From Gammaproteobacteria bacterium (GTDB lineage Bacteria > Pseudomonadota > Gammaproteobacteria > Nevskiales > Nevskiaceae), in NCBI GenBank assembly GCA_026398875.1, contig JAPLSB010000023.1:93787-157786 (forward strand): 64,000 bases of DNA, in the 5' to 3' direction. The notes beneath the pieces are model-generated. The model did not search any database. It was not told the DNA's origin and was given only the letters and a program-made list of their open reading frames with translations. A program made the translations under genes and the position numbers. This document shows positions 56,904-64,000 of this stretch, piece by piece (the first letter of the stretch is position 1; each line of letters opens with the position of its first letter).

Positions 56904-59204
56904 ATGCGCGCGAGCGCCCTGGCACGCGCACTGCGCGTCATTGAGAACCACCCGGAATTCATCCGATGGTGCGAGCAGGTGCCAAACCCCGGCGACGGTG
57001 AGTACGCACTCGACTTCGAGTTCGGAATCGATCTGCGGCCGCAGTGGGCGCAGTCTGGACTGAGCCCTTCCGGTGTTCGGCCGGTCGAAATCGTCACCGT
57101 TCGCTTCGCGGATGACTATCCGAACACCGCACCCGAGTTCCGCCTCCGTGCCGATTTCCCGCGTACGTTTCCACATCTGCAGCCGGGCCGCGCGGAACAA
57201 GCGCCGAAGCCGTGCCTCGTACTAGGCTCCGAGACTAATCTTTTCCGGCGGATTGGCGTCGGAGGCATGCTGGCGCAGCTCTCACATTGGCTTCACGCCG
57301 CGGCGCACGACCGTTTGAACGATGACCCGGCAACGTGGGAGCCCGCGAGGCGTGATCGTGTCGACGACCATGTCATCGTCCGACTCGACGAGGTGCAGGC
57401 ATTGCCCGGCGGGCGCCACACTTGGGCCTACCGGTCGGCGATCTATGGGACATGGTATCTACGGCGCGATCTTCGCCTGCACCGGCTGATGCCACTGTGC
57501 GAGTCGGTGAAGCTCACGCCGGAATTCTGGGCCGGCCTGGTCCAACACCAGAGCGGCCACGACATTTGCGGCGGACGCACGTTATGCGTGATCCTGGCGC
57601 CGCCGCCTTCGGGAGCAGAGCCGTTCGTCGCCGACCTATACCGCCCTGACTCCGTCCACGATGTTGCGACGCTGCGTGTGGCACTGAACGATTGGCACTG
57701 CGTCGAGGCATTCGACAGCTTGCTTTCCTCGATCAACCAAAATCTGAGTCGGACGAAGCGAAACGAGGTCCGGCACCCGATACCAATCGTGCTTCTGGTC
57801 AATGTGCGTCGGCCGCGCCCGCTCGCGGGTACGCGGTCGTCGATCGAAACGATGGCATACGTGCTGGAGTTGAACGTGCGGGAGGGATTGCCTCTCAGCG
57901 AGTCGAGTCCTGTGCGTTTGGCCGCGGTGATCGAGCAGACTAGCGCCGCCTTGCTTCAGCGCTTCAATCAACAGGCGACCGATCAAGTCACTCGCGGCTG
58001 GGCGACCGTGGGTTGCGGGAGCCTGGGGTCCAAGATCGCGACCCTGGCCGCACGCCAGGGTCGGGCTCCTTCGGTACTGATCGATCCAGAATTCCAGGAG
58101 CCGCACAACTACGCCCGCCACGCGCTGACGCCAGGCGATCCCAAAGCACCCAATCTGTTGCTGTCGCTGAAGGCACCGGCGCTCGAATACGAGATCGCCC
58201 GACTGCAGCAGAAGGCAGTCGCGTGGCCCATGCCATTCGAGATGGCGCTTGCGGACCCGGAAAAGCGCCTGAAACTCTGCAAGACCTCGGACTGGCTGCT
58301 GGTAAACACGACAGCCTCGGTTGAGGTGCGTAATGTACTAGCCATGACGGGCCAGCAATTCGCGTTGCCGCGCATCGCGGAAGGCGCGCTACTGGGTGCT
58401 GGGCGTGTGGGCTACTGGGCCGTGACCGGTCCGGATCACAACCCGAATTGCGGTGAGCTTTTCGCCCAAGCGACGCACCTGTTCGGCGAGACGCCGGGCG
58501 TCGCCAAAGCGGCTCTGTCCGTGAAATCTCAGCTCGACACAATTCGTACCGGCATGGGGTGTGGTTCCGAAACCATGCCAGTCTCCGACGCCACCATCAC
58601 GCAGCATGCGGCTGCGATGGCCACATCGCTTCTGCAGCTTCACAAGGAAGGCCTGCCGCAGGCCGGTCAGATCTGGATCGGGCTCCAGAGTCTCGACGGG
58701 ATGAGCATCCAGTGGGGCTCCAATCCAGTTGCGCCCTTCCTGCGCGTCTCACTCGATACTGACGATCACAATCCTTGGACACTGCACGTTGCGGCAGCGG
58801 TTGTCGAGAAGATCGAGGCGGACGTACGCTTTCATCCCACCACTGAAACCGGCGGGGTGCTGTGGGGCTGCGTCAACGAAGCCATTGGTGCGATTTACGT
58901 CGTCGATCTGCTTGACGCTCCGCCCGATAGCAAGCGAACGGCCACCTCCTTTGAATTGGGGACGCATGGCCTTGAGGCGGTCAAGGCGCACCGGTCGAGT
59001 CAGACGCACGGGCACCTGCACTGCGTGGGAACCTGGCACAGCCACTTATTGCCAAGCGGGCCCTCAAGCCAGGATCGCCAAGTCGCGCGGACGATCGCCG
59101 AGGCGGGCGGTCATGCAAACGCCTTGCTGATCTGGACCCCCAACGGCTTCGTCGGCCAGCTGGCCGACGTCGAGAGCATCAATCCAACCATTCCAAGGGC
59201 GTGA
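56904..59204 (+). CDS. E2-E1-JAB fusion protein
   Basis: A 766-residue fusion of ubiquitin-conjugation-like modules. Residues about 1-135 are a prokaryotic E2 with likely catalytic Cys104 in PKPCLVL and a WLH helix after it. Residues about 140-355 are an unrecognised linker domain. Residues about 360-590 are a ThiF/E1 adenylation domain (VGCGSLGSKIA, LIDPEFQEPHNYARHAL, with Cys553 in MGCGSE as a possible thioester site). Residues about 630-760 are a JAB/MPN isopeptidase with complete JAMM ligands Glu648, His712, His714, Ser721 and Asp724. So one chain could activate, transfer and remove a modifier. No ubiquitin-like gene is nearby. Confidence 0.9.
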   Translation: MRASALARALRVIENHPEFIRWCEQVPNPGDGEYALDFEFGIDLRPQWAQSGLSPSGVRPVEIVTVRFADDYPNTAPEFRLRADFPRTFPHLQPGRAEQAPKPCLVLGSETNLFRRIGVGGMLAQLSHWLHAAAHDRLNDDPATWEPARRDRVDDHVIVRLDEVQALPGGRHTWAYRSAIYGTWYLRRDLRLHRLMPLCESVKLTPEFWAGLVQHQSGHDICGGRTLCVILAPPPSGAEPFVADLYRPDSVHDVATLRVALNDWHCVEAFDSLLSSINQNLSRTKRNEVRHPIPIVLLVNVRRPRPLAGTRSSIETMAYVLELNVREGLPLSESSPVRLAAVIEQTSAALLQRFNQQATDQVTRGWATVGCGSLGSKIATLAARQGRAPSVLIDPEFQEPHNYARHALTPGDPKAPNLLLSLKAPALEYEIARLQQKAVAWPMPFEMALADPEKRLKLCKTSDWLLVNTTASVEVRNVLAMTGQQFALPRIAEGALLGAGRVGYWAVTGPDHNPNCGELFAQATHLFGETPGVAKAALSVKSQLDTIRTGMGCGSETMPVSDATITQHAAAMATSLLQLHKEGLPQAGQIWIGLQSLDGMSIQWGSNPVAPFLRVSLDTDDHNPWTLHVAAAVVEKIEADVRFHPTTETGGVLWGCVNEAIGAIYVVDLLDAPPDSKRTATSFELGTHGLEAVKAHRSSQTHGHLHCVGTWHSHLLPSGPSSQDRQVARTIAEAGGHANALLIWTPNGFVGQLADVESINPTIPRA

Positions 59205-59962
59205 TACGGATGGAATCTCTTCTTAAACTGCTAAGCCCTTACGAGCTGCGCGCTCGCACGCTGCCCGGGATGCTGTTGATCGCCCCGGTGATTGCGCTGT
59301 TCACCGGCCTGATCCCCATGGCTCATTCCTGGCAGGCCATGACTGCGATCGTCGTAGGCTGGTTCGCGATCGGGTATCCCATTGGTCAGTGGATGCGCGA
59401 CATCGCCCAGCCCCAGCAGGCGGCATTGTTCACGGGCTGGGGTGGAGCACCGACGACGCAGCTGTTGCGGTGGTCAAATCCAAGCGTTTCCGACCAGGAA
59501 AAGGAAGTAGCTCGCGCCAGTGTTCTACGACTCGGCGAGTTCAAATGGCTCACGCAAGAGCAGGAGAGAGCGAATCCGGGCGAAGCTGACGCGCACCTCA
59601 AGACCGTGGTGGGCGCGATCTTGGCTGCGGCACGCCGTCACCCTGAACAATACGAGCGCATGGATCGCGCCTCAGCCCATTTTGGATTTCAGCGGAACTG
59701 TTTCTACTCCCGCTCCGTCGGCTCGATTATCGCCGCGGTGTCGGCGATTCTCAGCGGTGCCTGCCTGGTGCTCCCTGGCCTCCCTGTCGACGCGACGCTA
59801 GTGATCTTGGCGGACGGGTTTTGTCTGGCGATGCTGCTGTTCTGGACGACCGGGGTCTCTGCTCGCCGGCTTCGCGTTAGCGGGGACGCGTTCGCTATGG
59901 AGGTTTTCCATCACTTACCGACTTTCGTCGAAAACCGCCGGGGGCCTGGCGCTAGTAGCTAA
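59201..59962 (+). CDS. Four-helix membrane protein, putative effector
   Basis: A 253-residue protein with two helices near the N-terminus (about 22-60), a cytosolic middle of about 100 residues, and two helices near 170-215. It starts at GTG 59201 in a GTGA overlap with the JAB end (ATG 59210 possible), so it is translationally coupled. No family is recognised. Membrane proteins of this layout are common effectors of abortive defence systems. Confidence 0.8.
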   Translation: MIRMESLLKLLSPYELRARTLPGMLLIAPVIALFTGLIPMAHSWQAMTAIVVGWFAIGYPIGQWMRDIAQPQQAALFTGWGGAPTTQLLRWSNPSVSDQEKEVARASVLRLGEFKWLTQEQERANPGEADAHLKTVVGAILAAARRHPEQYERMDRASAHFGFQRNCFYSRSVGSIIAAVSAILSGACLVLPGLPVDATLVILADGFCLAMLLFWTTGVSARRLRVSGDAFAMEVFHHLPTFVENRRGPGASS

Positions 59963-60169
59963 TCGCGAGCGAGCACTCTTTAGAGATGCGCAATGTCGAA
60001 GGCGCCGCAAAAGCGGCCACTAGCGAATGACCGCTCTTGGCACGTAGCGGTCGGTCAAACTTTTGGACGCCGTGCAGGAAACGTTCACTCAAACCGGATC
60101 TTTGGCGCTTAATCGGAGGTGGTGAGGCTCGCCCCACCACTTCCCGCTTGACGCTACCTACCGCAGGGG

Positions 60170-60682
60170 TCAGCGGCTCAGGTCACCCTTGATCGCCTTG
60201 AGCACTGAAGCGACTTCGCGTGGCATCGACTGTGCCAACTGATCGAGCACATCGAGCTTGCGCTTCAGATCGTCGACCGGTGCAAACCGAGCCGCGATCG
60301 CTGCGAGTTCGCCGCGAAGGCTGCCGACTTCGCTCTCAGGCGCCTTTGCCTTCGGTCCGCGCTTGCCAGCCGTCTTGGCAGGCGCGGCAGCTGCCTTGTT
60401 CTTCGAGCCTTTCTTGCGCCCACGACGCGGCGCATCGTCGATGGCAACGGCTGCAGCAGCGTCAGCCAGGCGATACATGACATTACGGCCAGCGCGCTCG
60501 GTTTCGACGAGGCCCTGATCCTTGAGCTTCTTCAGGTTCAGGAAGGCACCGGCGCTGGAAAAGCCACCTTCGGCGATCAGTTCGGCGGTGGATTTGGTGC
60601 CGCTGTTCAGCAAGCTCAGGATCTTGGCGCTGACGCCAGTGACGCGAGTGCTGGTGGATTCAGCGCTGTCTTTTTCGGACAT
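60170..60682 (-). CDS. Winged-helix protein with AT-hook-like segment
   Basis: A 170-residue protein: an N-terminal winged helix (about 12-75; KSTAELIAEGGFSSAGAFLNLKKL) followed by a basic segment RRGRKKGSKNK and KRGPKAKA, then a helical, probably coiled-coil end. It may be a nucleoid- or plasmid-type DNA-binding regulator. It stands alone. Confidence 0.7.
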   Translation of the reverse strand: MSEKDSAESTSTRVTGVSAKILSLLNSGTKSTAELIAEGGFSSAGAFLNLKKLKDQGLVETERAGRNVMYRLADAAAAVAIDDAPRRGRKKGSKNKAAAAPAKTAGKRGPKAKAPESEVGSLRGELAAIAARFAPVDDLKRKLDVLDQLAQSMPREVASVLKAIKGDLSR

Positions 60683-60799
60683 GGAGTTCTTCTGGGTGTG
60701 GAGGAAGCTTGGATTCTATACAAGTGTCCACACCTACTCCTAATCATCATGGATGTGATGATTCACCCAAGGTGATGTTTCTGGACGACTGCGCGAGGC

Positions 60800-61756
60800 T
60801 CACGCCGCCATCCGATGCTCGTAGTACGGGCGTTCCCGGTCATCGAGGATGGCGTAGCTCCCCTTCAGATCGCCGTTCGGTTGCAGCCAGGCATCAATGC
60901 TCTGATGCTGGATCGGGATGATGCAGCGGTCGTGGCCGGCTTCGGCTACTTCCGGTGGCGGCTCATCGGTGATTGCGGCAAACGACAGCAGCGCCTCACC
61001 ACTGCTGCCGGTCCATCGTGACCAGAGACAGGCCACCAGCATGTCCTGACCGGCCTGGGGACGGAATTCGAGAATGACGTTCTCGTCTTTTTCGTTCGGG
61101 GCGAGGTCGCGCTTTTCCAGACGGTGCCGGCTGACGTTTTCGTAGAAGGCGGAGACCAGCATCAGTCCGTGGCTGATCCCGAACTGGCCTTTCCAGAATC
61201 CTTCGAGGTTGTCCCGTCGGGCGTTATAGCAGCCCGGGTATTTGCTGTCGTAGAACGCCGGCTTGCCAGCTGGTCGGCAGTGGTAGCGCATCGGCTTCAC
61301 GACCCGGCGTCCGTTTTCCCAGATCATCACCGGTGCGTAGTGCATCGGGAAGATCCGGGAATCGCGGGGTTTGCTATCCGTCCGGTTTAAGTCCCCCAGC
61401 TTGCCGAGCAGCCATTCGACCTTTTCGGTGGCGATCCGCTGATCGGATTCCGCCTTCTTGGTGGCCTTCACCTGTAGGCTGCGCTCGGCGTCGGCCAGCC
61501 GTTTTCGCTGCTTGAACAGCTCCTGCTGCCATTTCTCGGCCTGAGTGCGGTCGTAGGCCAAGATCAGGTCGCTGATCTGGCGTTCCTCGACGGTCTGCGG
61601 ATCTAGGAAGTTGGCGTCCATGCCCTTCGGGATCTTGATTGCCGGGTTCGAGGCCCGTTCCAGATATAGCCGGACGAACTCGTCGATTCCGATATCGGCA
61701 TGGAACTGCCGGATGAAGTCCCGGTACTTCTGGTGGACCATGGCGCTGTAACACAT
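60800..61756 (-). CDS. SRAP (HMCES/YedK-like) protein
   Basis: A 318-residue SOS-response-associated protein that would crosslink abasic sites in single-stranded DNA. Catalytic Cys2 (MCYSA), NARRDN, the Glu of SAFYEN and the His of GHDRCIIP are all present. It is longer than the usual about 230 residues because of a coiled-coil-like insertion at about 60-120 rich in Lys, Glu and Gln. Confidence 0.9.
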   Translation of the reverse strand: MCYSAMVHQKYRDFIRQFHADIGIDEFVRLYLERASNPAIKIPKGMDANFLDPQTVEERQISDLILAYDRTQAEKWQQELFKQRKRLADAERSLQVKATKKAESDQRIATEKVEWLLGKLGDLNRTDSKPRDSRIFPMHYAPVMIWENGRRVVKPMRYHCRPAGKPAFYDSKYPGCYNARRDNLEGFWKGQFGISHGLMLVSAFYENVSRHRLEKRDLAPNEKDENVILEFRPQAGQDMLVACLWSRWTGSSGEALLSFAAITDEPPPEVAEAGHDRCIIPIQHQSIDAWLQPNGDLKGSYAILDDRERPYYEHRMAA

Positions 61757-62059
61757 GCCGGGCTCCCGTCGTTCTGACCAGCGATTGTTTTAACTCAGGA
61801 CTGCATGTTCAGCGTGCGCCTCGGGTTCATCTGGCATCCCGAAAACGGGCTACAGACTTCGAAGTCGCCTCAACCTTACAGACTGCCCAACCAGCGCCTC
61901 CGATTCCATCATCACGCACGAACTTGGGAGTGACCGCGAATGCGCCGGCTGGCTTTCCGAGCGCATTGACTGACTGCTTGATTGAGCTGGAACTGAGCAC
62001 GGCAAGCCGCGCCGACCGCAGGCGACCGCACGCCTAACTCGTCATCTCACCTGCGCCGA
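61757..62059. other. Intergenic, nothing recognised
   Basis: About 300 bp with no coding support, terminator or repeat that I can see. Confidence 0.4.
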
Positions 62060-62587
62060 TTAGCGCGATTTGCGGCGTCGACGGTAGTCCCACGGTGCAA
62101 CAGGATCACCGTCACGCCAAAGACCTCGATTGGCAGCCTTGGCTGCAGCTTCGTCGTCCAGCAACGAGGGATCTTCGAGGTACTTGCGATACGCCCATGC
62201 GAAGCCGAGCCGAACCATCTCCCGGTTGATGTCGACGCTACCTCGCCAGACCGTTGCGATGTCGCGTCCATAGCGGTCTTTCGGTCCTAGATCGAGCCTG
62301 ACATCTCGGCCGAAAACCAGATCGGACAGCGCTTCCTTGGCTTTAGCGCCGAATGCCTGACCGCGCTCCGGAGCGTCAATCTGTGCGAGACGAACCTTCA
62401 TCTCGGTTCGCCCACACAAGACCTTGATCGTATCGCCGTCGGTTACCCCGACGACGCGGCCAGAGCATGCAATCGACGAGATCGGACCTCCTACGAGCAG
62501 CAGGAAGAGGATCAAACGAACCAATGAGGAAAACACGGATAAATCGCGCACGCGTTGTCTTGGGTGAAGTTTTCGCTTAGCAGCCAA
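62060..62587 (-). CDS. Thermonuclease-family protein
   Basis: A staphylococcal-nuclease-fold enzyme with VVGVTDGDTIKV, VRLAQIDAPERGQAFG (active-site Arg, Asp, Glu) and DRYGRDIA (second Arg). A hydrophobic N-terminal stretch suggests export. No ATG is in frame; the listed start is TTG, and GTG starts 12 and 17 codons on are possible. Confidence 0.85.
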   Translation of the reverse strand: MAAKRKLHPRQRVRDLSVFSSLVRLILFLLLVGGPISSIACSGRVVGVTDGDTIKVLCGRTEMKVRLAQIDAPERGQAFGAKAKEALSDLVFGRDVRLDLGPKDRYGRDIATVWRGSVDINREMVRLGFAWAYRKYLEDPSLLDDEAAAKAANRGLWRDGDPVAPWDYRRRRKSR

Positions 62588-62631
62588 CTGCCGCTGATGA
62601 CATGAACCGGCGCGATGTCACCCCGACCCAC

Positions 62632-62811
62632 CTAAGGTCGACGCGGCTGCTCGGTGTTTTGACGCGCCAGCAGCTCTGACCTTACGACGACGATCTCCTC
62701 CGGCGCGTTGAAGCCAAGCCGGACCTGGTGGCCATTGTTCTCCAAGACGAAGCCCTCGATCCCGCCGTCGATCACCACCGATTCACCGACCTTCTTGGTC
62801 AAGACCAACAT
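62632..62811 (-). CDS. csrA: CsrA/RsmA-family RNA-binding protein
   Basis: A 59-residue protein. MLVLTKKVGESVVIDGGIEG ... HQVRLGFNAPEEIVVVRSEL follows CsrA along its length and keeps the RNA-binding residues Leu4 and Arg44. A textbook GGAGGTGAT precedes the ATG. CsrA dimers bind GGA sites in mRNA leaders. Its position beside accessory genes and the divergence of its middle (IEGFVLENNGH) suggest a secondary paralogue. Confidence 0.88.
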   Translation of the reverse strand: MLVLTKKVGESVVIDGGIEGFVLENNGHQVRLGFNAPEEIVVVRSELLARQNTEQPRRP

Positions 62812-63080
62812 GGCATCACCTCCGTTTGATGAAGCGAGACTGCAGGCTACGCCCCGACGTCATCGCGGATGGTTCAGCAGGTCACATTTCGACGCAGGAA
62901 TTTGTTCCCAGCTTCCGCGCAACGTGAGCGTAGCTCAGGACAGGCTGGTTAACCTGCATGACAGCCCCTTTCTTGAACACAGCACTGAACTTCCTTCGTT
63001 TCTACACAAGGACTCGTTGCGGTCAGTACCGGCCTTCTCGAAAGTGTCCCTAGAAATGGGGTAGAACCCGTCGTTCAGTT

Positions 63081-63290
63081 CTAGGCTCCGGCTTCGCGCC
63101 GCAACATGCGGCGCACCTGCGCGCGGAAGTTCAGAGCGGAGCGATGGTCGCTGGGAGTACCGGGAACGACCAAATTGCCGCGGCCATTGCTGACAAGAAT
63201 TCCGTGTTTGGTTCCTCGCCGGTAGCGCCATCCGGCCTGTAGAAGCAAGCGGACTTGTCGGTCGATGACGGGATCTTTGGAGTAGTGCAT
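63081..63290 (-). CDS. HicA-like small protein
   Basis: A 69-residue protein: LLLQAGWRYRRGTKHGIL, then GRGNLVVPGTPSDHRSALNF, then VRRML, a layout like the dsRBD-type HicA mRNA interferases, with His in KHG where HicA has its catalytic His. The upstream partner is not HicB-like. It starts two bases before the stop of the upstream 63292-63795 gene is passed, so they are co-transcribed. Confidence 0.5.
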   Translation of the reverse strand: MHYSKDPVIDRQVRLLLQAGWRYRRGTKHGILVSNGRGNLVVPGTPSDHRSALNFRAQVRRMLRREAGA

Positions 63291-63291
63291 G

Positions 63292-63795
63292 TCAGACCTC
63301 GTCGCGAAAATTCGGCATCTCCCCCCAATCTTCGAGCCATACCATTGCTGACTCAGGCTGATTCAGACGGTCGAGGTAGTGTCGGCGCTGACGCCGTGCC
63401 CAAGGGCAAGGTCGCCAGTTGTTGCCATCGGGCTCGACCCGTTCGATGGTGTACTGCGAGCGCACGAAACGGTCTCGATCGACTTCTTGGCGCTCGCCGA
63501 AGATGGCCGCCCCTCGTTCCGAGAACGTCGGTGCGGGCTCGCTGCTGGACCATGTCCTGCCGTTAATCCAGGCGCAGATGGCGTGGAACACGCCCTCGTC
63601 TTCGAAGAACTCGATGTGCTTTTTTGTCGTCGGCTCCTGACCATGGAGCACCGTTAGCAAGTCAACGGTCACCCGGAAGCGAACAGCGTCTGCCCGAGCG
63701 GGCAGCTGCTGACCCAGCAGCGACACGCAGTCGAAGCGCTCAAGCAACAGGTCCTTCAGGGTTTCCTCGATGTCCTCACGCTCGAAGTCCTCCAA
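63292..63795 (-). CDS. Hypothetical protein, probably 5'-truncated by an IS
   Basis: A 167-residue acidic protein with no recognised domain. No ATG or GTG lies in a good start context; the frame begins at TTG and closes upstream at a TGA that is probably already inside the IS3-type element starting near 63810. So the original start may be lost. It lies directly upstream of the HicA-like gene. Confidence 0.55.
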   Translation of the reverse strand: MEDFEREDIEETLKDLLLERFDCVSLLGQQLPARADAVRFRVTVDLLTVLHGQEPTTKKHIEFFEDEGVFHAICAWINGRTWSSSEPAPTFSERGAAIFGERQEVDRDRFVRSQYTIERVEPDGNNWRPCPWARRQRRHYLDRLNQPESAMVWLEDWGEMPNFRDEV

Positions 63796-63867
63796 CTGTT
63801 GCGGCGCGTTGAAAATTGATCAGGAGGGGATGCGGACGATTTCTTGGACTATCTCAAGGGATAGTTC

Positions 63868-64000
63868 ATGTATTCGTACGAGGATCGGCTTCGTGCCGTT
63901 CGGCTGTACATCAAGCTTGGTAAGCGCGTTCGCCTAACGATCCGCCAACTCGGCTACCCGACCAAGAACGCGCTCAAGGCATGGTGCCGAGCATACGAGC
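63868..64000 (+). mobile_element. IS3-family transposase OrfA, 3'-partial
   Basis: MYSYEDRLRAVRLYIKLGKR ... TIRQLGYPTKNALKAW is the N-terminal HTH region of IS3-family OrfA proteins. The window ends after 44 codons. The element's left end lies between about 63800 and 63867. Confidence 0.8.

Noticed and set aside
1..64000. tRNA or rRNA genes
   Set aside because: No cloverleaf with a T-loop GGTTCRA core or rRNA-like stretch was found on either strand by eye.

Overview
The window is a GC-rich proteobacterial chromosome segment. Gene content (a long gammaproteobacterial-type PurL, an overlapping LdtD-MepK pair, a NodT/CzcA-type RND operon, CsrA, class II PyrC) points to a gammaproteobacterium, perhaps near Xanthomonadales/Nevskiales. 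That placement is inference; no rRNA or tRNA is present to test it.

Region by region. 1-5.7 kb: the 3' part of purL, followed by a 2.3 kb islet. The islet carries a low-GC reverse transcriptase that resembles defence-associated RTs of the DRT2 kind, and it is bounded by a second, diverged copy of the last 191 bp of purL. 5.7-24 kb: core and secondary metabolism, comprising an L-lactate dehydrogenase, a PL7 alginate-lyase lipoprotein beside a Calx-beta/esterase fusion, peptidoglycan enzymes LdtD-MepK, alpha/beta hydrolases, an AraC/NmrA divergent pair and a SET-domain protein preceded by a possible leader peptide. 21.8-30.6 kb: a tightly overlapping minus-strand series dabB-dabA-DUF6671-bioD-tsaC-pyrC with a divergent LysR gene. 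It joins an inorganic-carbon uptake system to two enzymes that consume CO2 or bicarbonate (BioD, TsaC). 30.7-34.5 kb: a lipoprotein, a membrane-anchored Mrr-like nuclease, small membrane proteins and an AraC regulator.

34.85-43.38 kb: a Tn7-like transposon whose proposed ends share an inverted TGTCGCGG core. It encodes TnsA, a TnsB split into two coupled ORFs, TnsC and a large TniQ. Its cargo is an AT-rich RelA/SpoT-domain protein that may be a toxin or phage-defence alarmone synthetase. 43.4-46.2 kb: accessory sequence with an orphan protein, a DUF2384 antitoxin-like gene without its usual partner, an IS fragment and small ORFs. 46.4-53.8 kb: a complete metal-type RND efflux operon (adaptor, pump, outer-membrane factor) followed by its two-component system.

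54.3-60 kb: the most striking module. XRE and ImmA/IrrE regulators are divergent from an operon of three genes: a metallo-beta-lactamase-fold protein with a flexible tail ending in Gly, a single 766-residue E2-E1-JAB fusion, and a four-helix membrane protein. By analogy with type II CBASS (Cap2/Cap3), I propose that the MBL protein is primed by conjugation through its C-terminal Gly and that the membrane protein is the effector. 60-64 kb: a winged-helix DNA-binding protein, a SRAP protein, a thermonuclease, a 59-residue CsrA paralogue, a HicA-like pair and the start of an IS3-family element at the window edge.
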